From positions 1 through 40,010 of the forward strand of contig CACOHS010000009.1 in NCBI GenBank assembly GCA_902627055.1: 40,010 bases of DNA, given 5' to 3'. How positions within the stretch are numbered: the stretch's first letter is position 1; each line of letters starts with the position of its first letter. Source of the stretch: an uncultured SAR86 cluster bacterium (GTDB lineage: Bacteria > Pseudomonadota > Gammaproteobacteria > Magnimaribacterales > D2472). The notes below the pieces were generated by a model that was not told the origin of the DNA, searched no databases, and saw only the letters and a program-made list of their open reading frames with translations. Shown one piece after another: positions 1-8,139 of the stretch. A program made the position numbers and the translations under genes.

Positions 1-198
1 ATTCATAGACGGATTAATTTGAAAAAAAGAAAGAGTTTCATAGGGATTTCTATATTGATCTCTCTTCACGTAGGAAGGATTTCTATTTGGATCATTGATC
101 GCCTCAAGCAGTGCGTCTCTTTGATTTGCAATGTTATCTGATTGAGAGCAACCAAAAATTACTAAAGATAAACATAAGGTACTAAAAGTATTTTTCAT
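1..198 (-). CDS. Lipoprotein-type predicted methyltransferase (N-terminal part only)
   Basis: The first 66 codons of a minus-strand gene that runs off the left edge of the window. The start is the ATG at 198, preceded by a good Shine-Dalgarno (AAGGAG) seven bases upstream. Residues 1-17 form a lipoprotein signal ending in a lipobox-like LVIFGC, so the protein is probably tethered in the periplasm. After it comes a helical segment with a repeated YRNP-type motif and the phrase YETLSFFQI, which I recognise from exported predicted SAM-dependent methyltransferases (COG4798-like). In that family the SAM-binding loop follows directly, but here it lies outside the window. The family assignment rests on a short segment and the substrate is unknown. 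Confidence 0.6.
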   Translation of the reverse strand, partial: MKNTFSTLCLSLVIFGCSQSDNIANQRDALLEAINDPNRNPSYVKRDQYRNPYETLSFFQINPSMN

Positions 199-259
199 TT
201 AAATCTCCTTAAAGAATGATCATGTTAATCTAGCATTAGTATTTTTAATAGGGCATAAA

Positions 260-649
260 ATGAAATGGTTAAATAAAATTGATAGCTTCTCTTTTGTGGT
301 AGGAAGATCTCTGTTGGGCATATATTTTATTGGTCCAGGGTTAAGCAAAGTATTCAGTTATGCTGCGACTCTCGCATTAATGAAAGTAAAAGGAGTTCCA
401 TTCAGCTCAATACTCTTGCCTGCAACTATAATAATTCAAATTTTTGGAGGGCTGCTCTTAATTCTTGGAAGAAATTTAAGAGAAGCTTCGCTTATACTTT
501 TTGGATTGACAATCACAATAAATATTTTTATTCACAACTTTTGGACTCTTTCAGGAGATCCAACTCAAGCACATGAAGTACAAAATTTTGTAAAAAACCT
601 GGCAATAGGAGCAGGATTATTGGTACTAGCTACAAAAGATAAAAACTAA
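260..649 (+). CDS. DoxX-like small integral membrane protein
   Basis: A 129-residue protein with about four hydrophobic segments (roughly residues 10-30, 48-67, 72-92 and 108-124). The pattern GRSLLGIYFIGPGLSKV near the N-terminus is typical of the DoxX/DoxD-like family, in which an early helix ends in Gly-x-x-Lys. Family members sit in the inner membrane; some work with redox partners, but most have no fixed role. The gene is transcribed away from the methyltransferase lipoprotein. Its 3' end overlaps the convergent Gly/Leu-rich gene by 20 bases. A weak -10-like TAATAG lies at 246-251, only eight bases before the ATG, so the mRNA leader would be very short. The family call is good and the function is unknown. 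Confidence 0.75.
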   Translation: MKWLNKIDSFSFVVGRSLLGIYFIGPGLSKVFSYAATLALMKVKGVPFSSILLPATIIIQIFGGLLLILGRNLREASLILFGLTITINIFIHNFWTLSGDPTQAHEVQNFVKNLAIGAGLLVLATKDKN

Positions 650-908
650 AACTTTGTAAGAAACCGATCGCTCCAAACCAACCAAAATGCGCTAGACGAG
701 ATATTGTTTTATTTTGATGATTCCATACACCAAAGGCTCCAAAAGCTCCACATGCTCCAAAGGAAGGGATCCAAAATCCCAGTAAACCAAGTAGGCCAAG
801 CAGCCCTAACAATCTCATGGAACCGCCGGGTTGACTGGGATGAACTTTATTTAGGAGACCTGTTAAGCCGATAAGACCTAATAATCCAATCAGCCCAAGG
901 TAACTCAT
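630..908 (-). CDS. Gly/Leu/Phe-rich small membrane protein
   Basis: A 92-residue protein of low complexity. Residues 4-20 and 33-45 repeat a LGLxGLLGL pattern and the C-terminal part is rich in Gly-Phe-Ala. It resembles loosely defined small glycine-zipper-like membrane proteins rather than a named enzyme family. I regard it as real because its ATG is only three bases after the stop of the RRM-protein gene, which suggests translational coupling. An AAGAGA stretch inside the end of that gene can serve as ribosome site. It overlaps the convergent DoxX-like gene by 20 bases. It could be a membrane-active or stress-linked protein, but nothing in the sequence proves this. The low complexity makes any homology search hard. 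Confidence 0.5.
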   Translation of the reverse strand: MSYLGLIGLLGLIGLTGLLNKVHPSQPGGSMRLLGLLGLLGLLGFWIPSFGACGAFGAFGVWNHQNKTISRLAHFGWFGAIGFLQSFSFYLL

Positions 909-911
909 AAA

Positions 912-1151
912 TTAATCTCTTGGACGAGACTCGTTGACAACAAGTTTTCTGCCTTCGACTTCAGCATCATTTAAAGCTTGAATTGCATTTTCGCCGCCGT
1001 CTGACATTTCAACGAAACCAAATCCTCTGGAGCGATTAGTTTGACGATCAGTGATGACCTTTGCCGATGTAATGGTGCCGTGCTCGGCAAAAATTTGCTC
1101 AAGTGCAGCATCATCAATACTCCATGGGAGGTTTCCAACATAAATATTCAT
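912..1151 (-). CDS. Single-RRM RNA-binding protein
   Basis: A 79-residue protein that is essentially one RNA recognition motif. RNP2 is seen as IYVGNL (residues 3-8) and RNP1 as RGFGFVEM (residues 42-49), with the two aromatic residues that stack on RNA bases. Such small RRM proteins in bacteria bind single-stranded RNA, and some are induced by cold. The start is supported by AAAGGA about six bases upstream. A -10-like TACACT (minus strand, 1183-1188) gives a leader of about 25 bases. It appears to be the first gene of a two-gene unit with the Gly/Leu-rich protein. A role as RNA chaperone is inferred from the family. Confidence 0.9.
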   Translation of the reverse strand: MNIYVGNLPWSIDDAALEQIFAEHGTITSAKVITDRQTNRSRGFGFVEMSDGGENAIQALNDAEVEGRKLVVNESRPRD

Positions 1152-1217
1152 ATTATTCCTTTCTAATGAAATTTAAAAAAGCAGTGTAACGTATTTTTAG
1201 GAATAAAACTTAATATA

Positions 1218-2141
1218 TTAAACATTTAAAAAGTCTAGGGTTTCCTCTCCAAAATTAGACCACCATTCCATCCCCATTAAGTTGATTCTTTTAAGATTTA
1301 CTTCTGAGGTATCATCCATTCTTCGGTTTACAAGACCAGTGGATGAATTTACTCTAAGATAGTTATCGCCCATTAAATCGCTAGCAATTTCATCAAACAT
1401 ACTAGACTCAAGCATAATCCCTAAAATATCATGATTAAGCCAATTTAAAGCTCCCCACTTTACAGAGTTCTTGCCGTTGATTTTTCTTCTATTAATGCCA
1501 GTACCGATACTCAAAACTTTAATCTCATTATCTGGAAAAAGTTTCTTAGCCTCAGAGTAACCAAGCAAGGATGGATTATTCGCAACTATGCCTCCATCTA
1601 TTAACCAAGTTCCATCATCAATTTCTTGAGTTGAGTAGTAAATAGGGGCTGCACTGGTTGCACTCGCTGCACTTACCATTTTTATACCTGGAGAATCATA
1701 AGAACTTAATAAACGAGGTTTTCTGCTTTCAACGTCATAAGCTAGAACTGCAACAGATTTTTTAGCCTCGCCAAGCGATTGATCTTGGAAATATTCTAAC
1801 AACACATTTCGCTTACCCTTACCATCGTATTTAGGTTTTGTTTGCAGAAAAGAAGCATTATCCCAAAATGATTTAGACATTGTTTTTGCTAAATTATCTT
1901 TTGACCAAAATTCTTCCAGCTCAAAGCAATCTGATCCTCGACCAGCCAAATGAAGCACATTTATTCCACCGGCACTGGTACCAATAAAAAAATCAAATAA
2001 ATCAAAAATTTTCTTTCCGGATGCTATTTCTAGCTGCTTTAGAAAAACAACTTCAGCAATAGCTCTTACACCTCCTCCATCAAGAGATAAAATAAGTTTT
2101 GGTTTTTTTGGAGGATTAAAGTATTTTAATAATCTGCGCAT
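1218..2141 (-). CDS. Patatin-like phospholipase
   Basis: A 307-residue patatin-fold hydrolase. The oxyanion loop is DGGGVR (residues 21-26), the nucleophile elbow GTSAG (54-58, catalytic Ser56), and the catalytic Asp is in IDGG (Asp182). Together they form the Ser-Asp dyad of lipid acyl hydrolases. There is no signal peptide; the N-terminus is basic, which fits a cytoplasmic or membrane-surface enzyme. It starts eight bases after the S1/P1 nuclease gene, last in a co-directional run with that nuclease, a serine hydrolase and an SDR, so release of fatty acids or lipid turnover is likely. Patatins are also effectors in CBASS anti-phage systems. No cyclase or sensor gene is adjacent, so I do not assign that role. 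Confidence 0.88.
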   Translation of the reverse strand: MRRLLKYFNPPKKPKLILSLDGGGVRAIAEVVFLKQLEIASGKKIFDLFDFFIGTSAGGINVLHLAGRGSDCFELEEFWSKDNLAKTMSKSFWDNASFLQTKPKYDGKGKRNVLLEYFQDQSLGEAKKSVAVLAYDVESRKPRLLSSYDSPGIKMVSAASATSAAPIYYSTQEIDDGTWLIDGGIVANNPSLLGYSEAKKLFPDNEIKVLSIGTGINRRKINGKNSVKWGALNWLNHDILGIMLESSMFDEIASDLMGDNYLRVNSSTGLVNRRMDDTSEVNLKRINLMGMEWWSNFGEETLDFLNV

Positions 2142-2149
2142 TTAGAGGC

Positions 2150-2950
2150 TTAATTCCCTTCTTGAAAAATTTTATTTAATAGTTTGCTGAGTCGAATTGC
2201 TCCTAATGCAATTCTTTCATGAATGATATCAAAGTGATTTTCCATGTATTCATTGGTAACAACTTTTAATTCATTATCTCTATAACCAACTGATTCTTGC
2301 ATTGCAAGATTTCTACTTTCCTGAGCCCAAGATTCAATTTCATTTGCATGAAAGACATTCAAGAATTGACTGATCTTTTGATCAACTTTTTCTGAAAAAT
2401 AATTCTTATTATGAATCAACTCCATATGTTCAATAATTTGCCCATCCCACAAACTATGCATATTGGTCTGACGTCCATCAGCAAATTCTAATAAGTGATC
2501 ATTGCCTCCTCTATCATGAGGATAACCAATATGCATTGGCTGATGAATATCTCCAATAAAATGGCCAATAAACCACAAAGCTTCTTTTTTATTTTGCGTC
2601 GAAGTTGATGGATCACTTAAAATTGATATTTGTTCGTGCAAAGAAAAAAGCAGGCAGCCATTTTTTGGGCATTGTGCTTTATAAACGTTTTGCTCAGAAT
2701 CAGGGAGGTTTAAGTAATGCCATGACCTAGTTTCTTTTCTTTCGTCAGCTTTGACCCAATCAGCCCAGAGACATGCTTCTCCGAAAGAGCCAATTTCTTT
2801 AACAAGTGAATCGACGATTTGAATTGTTGAAGGCATTAATAATTCATATGCTTTATCGCAAACCATTTTATGGCCAGTTTCCCACCAAGCTTCTGCATTA
2901 AGAGATAAAAAAAATCCACAAAAAAATAAAAATTTTTTTACTGAATGCAT
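2150..2950 (-). CDS. Secreted S1/P1-type zinc nuclease
   Basis: A 266-residue exported nuclease. Residues 1-21 form a signal peptide ending AEA. The mature protein would begin WWETGH, reproducing the Trp1...His6 zinc-binding start of P1 nuclease. The other expected ligands are all visible: Asp64, His78, the HFIGDIHQPMH block (His130, Asp134, His140) and the HSLWD block (His165, Asp169). The family cuts single-stranded DNA and RNA to 5'-nucleotides, or removes 3'-phosphates, using three zinc ions. In the periplasm or outside the cell it would release nucleotides and phosphate from nucleic acids. Its ATG is two bases past the stop of the upstream serine hydrolase gene, so the two are probably co-translated. 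Confidence 0.93.
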   Translation of the reverse strand: MHSVKKFLFFCGFFLSLNAEAWWETGHKMVCDKAYELLMPSTIQIVDSLVKEIGSFGEACLWADWVKADERKETRSWHYLNLPDSEQNVYKAQCPKNGCLLFSLHEQISILSDPSTSTQNKKEALWFIGHFIGDIHQPMHIGYPHDRGGNDHLLEFADGRQTNMHSLWDGQIIEHMELIHNKNYFSEKVDQKISQFLNVFHANEIESWAQESRNLAMQESVGYRDNELKVVTNEYMENHFDIIHERIALGAIRLSKLLNKIFQEGN

Positions 2951-2952
2951 AA

Positions 2953-4158
2953 TTATTTTATTTCAGCTATTGCACTAGATATTGCACGGAAAATAGCGAC
3001 ATGCTCATCTTTGGAACGATCTTTTTCTTGAGGAAACTTATAATTTGAAGAAGTTTTGGCTATTACTACATTATTAATTGGATCAATGAAAACATGTTGG
3101 TTGTAGATGCCTGACGCCATATATTCATCATCTGGAAAACCAGGGATCCACCATTGATAGCCGTAACCCCATGTGCTTGATGAATTAAGATTTTCCCCAG
3201 GCATTAGATGATCTTCATCAATGGTGTGGGAGGCATCAACCCATTCAGCAGGAACAATTGATTCTCCCTCCCAAAAACCTCTATTTAAATAGAGCAATCC
3301 GAACTTTGCATAATCTCTTAAAGAAGCATTGAGGCCGCCTAGCGCTACTTCCATCCCTGTATTATCAATCATGTAATATGCATCATGCTCCATTCCAATC
3401 TTATGCCAAATATCCTCTTTGAGATTTTCTGTAACTGACTTACCTGTCACTTCTTCTAAAAGCATGGCAAGCATTTGAGTATCTATGCTTACGTAATGAT
3501 TATATGTACCTTGTGGTTTTTCATTTTCTAAAGATTTAGCAAAATCTCTCATTGATGTTCCAAAGGAAATCGTTCTTCCAAACCTATTAATATCTGAGTT
3601 GTAGTCAGCATAATCCTCATTAAACTTGATCCCTGATGACATTTGAAGCAAATTTTTGATTGAAACATTGTTGTAACCTGTATTTGAAAAGTCTTCAAGA
3701 TACTTGGTGATCGGATCATTAATACTATCTATTTGACCTCTTTCAATTGCTATTCCAATTAAAGCTGAGAGAAAGGATTTTGCTACAGACCATGAAATAT
3801 GCTGGGATGATTGGTCATTATTGTGCCAATAATTTTCATACAAGATCGCATCGTTATTCAAAACAATTAAGCCATCTGTTTCGTAATAATCTAAGGCATC
3901 AATTAAATTTCGAATTTCACCATCAAAGAAATAAGTTTTGGGCAATTCAAAATCTTTTGTATTAAATACAAATGAATTTTTTGATGCGGGAATGACTGGA
4001 CCAATTTGGAAAACTTTATCCATGTTGATAAAGTTATACGCAATTCTGTCTTGCTCGTATAAATTTATCATTTTATAAACCCTCAACAACTTTGGAGCAT
4101 AAATCAGAGCAGCTATAAAGCTAATTAAAGCAAGAGATAATAATATTTTATTCAACAT
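2953..4158 (-). CDS. Class C beta-lactamase-like serine hydrolase
   Basis: A membrane-anchored or exported serine hydrolase of the beta-lactamase/penicillin-binding fold. I prefer the ATG at 4158 (401 residues), seven bases after the SDR stop codon. A longer frame could begin with TTG at 4188 inside the SDR gene, but it adds a poor leader. The N-terminus has a hydrophobic anchor. The SxxK nucleophile motif is SVAK (Ser124, Lys127), followed further on by a YVS triad resembling YxN/YxS. A C-terminal GYGYQWWIPG block is typical of the 6-aminohexanoate-dimer hydrolase/EstB-like branch. That branch contains esterases and amidases rather than true antibiotic resistance enzymes, so I would not call it resistance. 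Confidence 0.85.
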   Translation of the reverse strand: MLNKILLSLALISFIAALIYAPKLLRVYKMINLYEQDRIAYNFINMDKVFQIGPVIPASKNSFVFNTKDFELPKTYFFDGEIRNLIDALDYYETDGLIVLNNDAILYENYWHNNDQSSQHISWSVAKSFLSALIGIAIERGQIDSINDPITKYLEDFSNTGYNNVSIKNLLQMSSGIKFNEDYADYNSDINRFGRTISFGTSMRDFAKSLENEKPQGTYNHYVSIDTQMLAMLLEEVTGKSVTENLKEDIWHKIGMEHDAYYMIDNTGMEVALGGLNASLRDYAKFGLLYLNRGFWEGESIVPAEWVDASHTIDEDHLMPGENLNSSSTWGYGYQWWIPGFPDDEYMASGIYNQHVFIDPINNVVIAKTSSNYKFPQEKDRSKDEHVAIFRAISSAIAEIK

Positions 4159-4165
4159 AGTATTT

Positions 4166-5011
4166 TTATTGAAACATGGCTTGATCAAAAGCTTGAAGAT
4201 ATTCTGTAGAGATTTCCTCTAATTGTCGTTTATAACCTTTATGGGTGAATATGTAAAAATCTTTATTTTCAATGCCGGTAAATATAGCTTGTGCAGCTTC
4301 TAAAGGAGATATTGGATAGGTATTTTGTGCATCTTCAGCTGCAACCTCAAGCATAGCTTTTGGATCAACTTTTTTCTCTTCAGCTTTTTTTTCAATATCT
4401 TTTTTTTGAGCACTCCCAAATGTGCTGTTTACAATATTTGTTGTAACTTCTCCGGGACATACAATGCTTACATCAACATTTGAACCAGTTAATTCAGCTC
4501 TCAATGATGTCATCAGGCCTCTAATTCCAAACTTAGAGGCTGAATATAGCCCTAACATCGGATAAGCGATAAAGCCTGAAGTAGAACATGTTGCGATGAT
4601 GTGTGATTCTTCTCCAGAAGATTGCATTTTACTTAAAAAAGCATGCACGCCATTAAAGCAGCCTCCAAGATTGATATTAATCAGCCAATCATACATATCT
4701 CGATTTACCTGACTTAAGGGTGCTGGACCCAATACTCCAGCATTATTAAATAGAAGGTGGCAATTTTGAAAAGTTTCAAATGTTTGGCTAGCAAGATTTT
4801 CAACTTCTTTTAAGTTGCTTACATCAACAACTCTGGCTATTGCCTCAACTCCTTTACTTTTAACTAATTCAAGGGTTGCATCCAGACCAGCTCGATCTAC
4901 ATCTGCCAAAACAAGACGCATTTTTTTATCTGCTGATACCTCTGCTATACCACGACCGATACCACTTCCTGCACCAGTAATTACAGCTACTTTATTTTCA
5001 AAATTTTTCAT
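4166..5011 (-). CDS. SDR family NAD(P)-dependent oxidoreductase
   Basis: A classical short-chain dehydrogenase of 281 residues. The cofactor loop is TGAGSGIG (12-19), the NNAG motif is at 89-92, and the catalytic Ser143-Tyr156-Lys160 set lies around YSASK. An Asp at the end of beta-2 (LADVD) favours NAD. The extended C-terminus (about 40 residues beyond the core) recurs in the paralogue at 32240-33148, which also starts MKNF. A GAGAG ribosome site precedes the ATG. It lies upstream of the serine hydrolase, and 50 bases separate it from the YeiH-like gene, enough for its own promoter. The substrate is not evident; alcohols, hydroxy-lipids or sterols are possible. Confidence 0.92.
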   Translation of the reverse strand: MKNFENKVAVITGAGSGIGRGIAEVSADKKMRLVLADVDRAGLDATLELVKSKGVEAIARVVDVSNLKEVENLASQTFETFQNCHLLFNNAGVLGPAPLSQVNRDMYDWLININLGGCFNGVHAFLSKMQSSGEESHIIATCSTSGFIAYPMLGLYSASKFGIRGLMTSLRAELTGSNVDVSIVCPGEVTTNIVNSTFGSAQKKDIEKKAEEKKVDPKAMLEVAAEDAQNTYPISPLEAAQAIFTGIENKDFYIFTHKGYKRQLEEISTEYLQAFDQAMFQ

Positions 5012-5061
5012 TTATCTCTCAAAAAATTAAACTTTTAAATATTATCTTAACTCAAAAAAAC

Positions 5062-5970
5062 TTAAAAATATTTGACAAGAGCATAAGCAGAGGGAATAAC
5101 CACTGCCCAAATAATTAAAGCCATTATTAGCGGCTTACTACTTATTGATTTCATCTCACTAGGATCAAATTGACTGCCAATACAAAATAATCCAATAAGA
5201 AGAAAAGCTTGGCTAAGTATTTGCAGGAAGTTTGTAATCTCACCATTTAAATTTAAAATTGAGTTTGTAAAAATTGCTGCCATAAAAAATAAAATGAATA
5301 TTGGAAACCTAGTTGCTTTAATTTGTTTATTACAGATCCAATTAGCAATCAATATTAGTGGTATTAACCATATTGTTCTCCCTAACTTTAAAGTGGCGGC
5401 AGCTTGAGCAGACTCATTACTGTATGACAATGCAGCACCAATTACAGAACTTGTATCGTGAATAACTAGAGCAGACCAAGCTCCAAATTCAAAATTACTC
5501 ATCTCTAAATAACTTCCAACTATCGGAAAAAAAATAATAGCAATAGCATTTAATAAAAAAACTATAGTCATTGCTACCAAAAGTTCTTGGGGTTTTGCCT
5601 TAATTATTGGAGCTACTGCTGCCATAGCTGTTCCACCACAAATTGCAGCACCAGATGATAATAAAAATGCTACACGGTGATGAATGCCAAGAATTCTTCC
5701 AAGAATAATTCCTGAAAAGAAAGAAATAATCACAAATAGTGAAATCCAAGGCAAATATTCAGAACTCACATTGAATGCATAAGGCATGCTTATAGTTGCA
5801 CCCAATATTACAATGCCTATTTGTAATGGTATAGTGCCAACTCGTCTGCTGTAAAAAGTGTTGGATATTTTAAAATAATACGCAAAGAAAATTCCAAGAA
5901 ATACTGATAGAGCTGCATTTCCCACAAATAGGGTAATTAAAACAAGAAATATAAAACTAAAATTAAGCAA
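5062..5970 (-). CDS. YeiH/UPF0324-type putative sulfate exporter family transporter
   Basis: A 302-residue polytopic membrane protein with eight to ten hydrophobic segments and the conserved family signatures GTAMAAVAPIIKAK and HDTSSVIGAALSYS. This family (PF03601, YeiH-like) is annotated as putative sulfate exporters on limited evidence; the transported compound is unproven. The start is a TTG at 5970, 15 bases after the stop of the AhpD-like gene; no ATG or clear Shine-Dalgarno is close by. It is probably cotranscribed with the AhpD-like gene. A sulfur link to the metB-type gene across the divergent promoter at 6574-6631 is possible but only suggestive. Confidence 0.85.
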   Translation of the reverse strand: MLNFSFIFLVLITLFVGNAALSVFLGIFFAYYFKISNTFYSRRVGTIPLQIGIVILGATISMPYAFNVSSEYLPWISLFVIISFFSGIILGRILGIHHRVAFLLSSGAAICGGTAMAAVAPIIKAKPQELLVAMTIVFLLNAIAIIFFPIVGSYLEMSNFEFGAWSALVIHDTSSVIGAALSYSNESAQAAATLKLGRTIWLIPLILIANWICNKQIKATRFPIFILFFMAAIFTNSILNLNGEITNFLQILSQAFLLIGLFCIGSQFDPSEMKSISSKPLIMALIIWAVVIPSAYALVKYF

Positions 5971-5985
5971 TTAATTATTAACCAG

Positions 5986-6573
5986 TTAAATGTGCTTCCC
6001 AATACTCCAAGAGATCCCTTTTAGTAAATCTTGTCCCGAAGTCTCTGCTTCATCCTCAAGTGAAGTTGCCATAACATCATTCCAGCGATTTAAATAGCCA
6101 AATAATGCTATTACGCCCATAATCTCAACAATGTCATCATCTGACCAATGATTATGCAATTCTCTTTCAGTAATTTCATTCACATTCACAGGAATCATGC
6201 TAGCTTCTTGGGCAAACTTTAATGCTGACTTTTCTTTTTGAGTAAAACATTCTTGATTTTCAAAATCCCAAACTTTTTCTAATCTTTCCTTGTCTGCACC
6301 ATATCGTTCTGCAGCTCTTATTGTATGAGCCTGACAATACCTACAACCTGCTGTATTGCTACTTACAAATGCAATTAAGCGCTTAAATTCTGGAGTCAAT
6401 TCTCCGTGATTTTCCATAACTGCCATGTTTAACTCCACAAATGCTTTTGCAATTGCAGGTCTTCTTTGCATGGTTAAAACCGAATTTGGGCAAAAACCTA
6501 ATGTCTCATTAAAAAAGTTAACCAGCTCTTTAACTTTTTTATCTGTGATATCTACTGGATTTACTAAAGGCAT
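5986..6573 (-). CDS. Carboxymuconolactone decarboxylase/AhpD-like protein
   Basis: A 195-residue helical protein of the AhpD-like alkylhydroperoxidase family. It carries the redox motif Cys77-x-x-Cys80-x-x-His83 within GCRYCQAH. AhpD-type proteins reduce peroxides or recycle partner thiols, and this branch is often named peroxidase-related enzyme. A second helix-rich half (ALFGYLNRWNDVM) matches the usual subfamily ending. TAAGG precedes the ATG by about seven bases. It is the first gene of the minus-strand run and is divergent from the trans-sulfuration gene. A role in peroxide defence or in handling reactive sulfur is inferred. Confidence 0.88.
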   Translation of the reverse strand: MPLVNPVDITDKKVKELVNFFNETLGFCPNSVLTMQRRPAIAKAFVELNMAVMENHGELTPEFKRLIAFVSSNTAGCRYCQAHTIRAAERYGADKERLEKVWDFENQECFTQKEKSALKFAQEASMIPVNVNEITERELHNHWSDDDIVEIMGVIALFGYLNRWNDVMATSLEDEAETSGQDLLKGISWSIGKHI

Positions 6574-6597
6574 AAAAAAACCTTACCATAATTTACT

Positions 6598-6613
6598 TTC
6601 ATGGGCGCATGAA
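6598..6613. promoter_or_regulatory. Inverted repeat between divergent genes
   Basis: A perfect 6-base inverted repeat, TTCATG-GGCG-CATGAA, lies in the 58-base gap between the AhpD-like gene and the divergent metB-type gene. The position suits an operator shared by both, but it does not match a regulator site I know (it is not a MetJ box). It could also arise by chance. Confidence 0.25.
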
Positions 6614-6631
6614 TAATGATTCAATAAAGGC

Positions 6632-7783
6632 ATGAGTAAAAAATTCAAGAAAGAGACTATTGCTTCAAAAGCAGGTATTGGAACAGATACTCAACATGGA
6701 GCTGTTGTTCCGCCGCTTTATCTTGGAACAAACTTTGAGTATGAAGAAATTGGCAAAGAACCACCTTATGAATATACAAGGCAAGGAAATCCAACCAGAG
6801 ATCACTTAATCCAAGCATTATCAGATCTTGAAGATGGTTTAGGTGGGGAAATATTGAGCTCAGGCATGGCAGCAATTTCTTTAGTAGCAAATATTTTAGA
6901 GCTTAAAAGCAAAGTGATACTCCCCCATGATTGCTACGGCGGGACCTTTAGATTATTTTCATCTCTTGCAGAAAAGGGAATTCTTGAAGTTTATTTTATT
7001 AATCAAGGCAGTAAATCATTTTTGGAGCATTCTATTGATGAGATAGATCCAGATTTAGTATGGATTGAATCTCCGTCTAATCCTTTATTACAGGTTGTAG
7101 ATATTGAAAAAATAGCAGATAAGGCTAAAAAAAATCACTCTATAGTGGCAGTAGATAACACATTTTTATCTCCGTTCCTGCAAAATCCATTGAAGCTAGG
7201 AGCAGATATTGTGATGCACTCAACAACGAAATATATAAATGGTCATTCAGATGTGATTGGAGGGGCTGTAATTACAAACGACTCTGAGATTTTGGCTAAA
7301 TTAAAGTTTTGGGCTAATAATTTAGGTATAGCAGGATCTCCTTTTGATAGTTACTTAGCCTTAAGAGGCCTAAGAACATTGAGCCTGAGAATGAAGCAGC
7401 ATGAACGAAATGCTACCGCATTAGTTGAATTATTATCAAACCATCCTAAGATATCGCATGTTTATTATCCAGGTCTAAAGCATCATCCATCTCATGAGAT
7501 CGCAAAAAAACAACAAAGTGGTTTTGGCGGAATGCTAAGCTTTGAAATAAAAAATGGTTTATCAGAAGTCAAAAATTTCATTGATAATCTAAATATCCTG
7601 TCGCTCGCAGGATCCCTCGGAGGATTTGAGAGCCTTGTCGGCCATCCATACACTATGACTCATGCAGCTCTTAGCGGTGAGCAAAAAAAAGACATTGGTA
7701 TTAAAGAGAATCTTATAAGAATATCAGCAGGCCTTGAAGACACTGAAGATTTACTTGACGCTGTAAAGAAAGCTTTAGATTAA
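6632..7783 (+). CDS. metB: Cystathionine gamma-synthase/trans-sulfuration PLP enzyme
   Basis: A 383-residue Cys/Met-metabolism PLP enzyme of full length. Lys200 in STTKYINGHSD is the pyridoxal-phosphate lysine (E. coli MetB has it at 198), Asp175 in VAVDNTF holds the cofactor ring nitrogen, and YTRQGNPTR near residue 48 binds the phosphate across the dimer. The C-terminus (SLGGFESL, RISAGLED) is typical. Such enzymes join activated homoserine to cysteine to make cystathionine, or cleave cystathionine. MetB, MetC, CTH and O-acetylhomoserine sulfhydrylase are hard to separate by eye. The length and the GGFESLVGHPYTMTH block favour the MetB/CTH type. AAAGG just before the ATG is a close ribosome site. 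Confidence 0.85.
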   Translation: MSKKFKKETIASKAGIGTDTQHGAVVPPLYLGTNFEYEEIGKEPPYEYTRQGNPTRDHLIQALSDLEDGLGGEILSSGMAAISLVANILELKSKVILPHDCYGGTFRLFSSLAEKGILEVYFINQGSKSFLEHSIDEIDPDLVWIESPSNPLLQVVDIEKIADKAKKNHSIVAVDNTFLSPFLQNPLKLGADIVMHSTTKYINGHSDVIGGAVITNDSEILAKLKFWANNLGIAGSPFDSYLALRGLRTLSLRMKQHERNATALVELLSNHPKISHVYYPGLKHHPSHEIAKKQQSGFGGMLSFEIKNGLSEVKNFIDNLNILSLAGSLGGFESLVGHPYTMTHAALSGEQKKDIGIKENLIRISAGLEDTEDLLDAVKKALD

Positions 7784-7797
7784 AAAAGATTTAGTTT

Positions 7798-8121
7798 TTA
7801 ATCTTTATCTTTATCATGCTTGTATCTACCAAGTTTATGCAGTTCTTGGTCCACACAATCAAAATAATCTGGCTGGGAAACTGGTGCGCCAGCCTCAACT
7901 ACATTTCCATCTTTCAATTTTCTAGCTCTTATAGGTCTACCAGATGGCGGACCAGATACTGCCAAGCAGGATGTTAAGGCTACGCCTGAGTAGCCTTCAA
8001 CACCAAGATGAGAGTATGGATTTTTTGCTTGAGCATAAGGACTGACTTCCTTAACCTGGCAACCAGTTAAAAAAAATAAAATAGACAATGAAAAAATTAC
8101 AAACGTGTTTGAAGATTTCAT
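7798..8121 (-). CDS. Small lipoprotein of unknown function
   Basis: A 107-residue protein with a lipoprotein signal: hydrophobic residues 7-19 then LTGC (Cys21). The mature part has two further Cys residues (in SCLAVSG and FDCVDQE) and a strongly basic/acidic tail HDKDKD. I do not recognise the family. It begins 18 bases after the exported NTF2-like gene on the same strand, so the two may form one unit. It ends convergently 14 bases from metB. A disulfide between the two mature cysteines is possible. Confidence 0.65.
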   Translation of the reverse strand: MKSSNTFVIFSLSILFFLTGCQVKEVSPYAQAKNPYSHLGVEGYSGVALTSCLAVSGPPSGRPIRARKLKDGNVVEAGAPVSQPDYFDCVDQELHKLGRYKHDKDKD

Positions 8122-8139
8122 TTCATAGAGGGTATTAAG

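Noticed and set aside
1218-2141. Patatin as a CBASS anti-phage effector
   Set aside because: No nucleotide cyclase, sensor or Cap gene is adjacent; the neighbours are ordinary hydrolases.
2953-4158. Beta-lactamase resistance gene
   Set aside because: Overall features fit esterase/amidase-type relatives; no hallmark of class C resistance enzymes beyond the shared SxxK.
7785-7806. AAAGATT/AATCTTT hairpin between metB and the lipoprotein gene
   Set aside because: Low-GC stem with no following T-run, and it overlaps the lipoprotein stop codon; not a convincing terminator.
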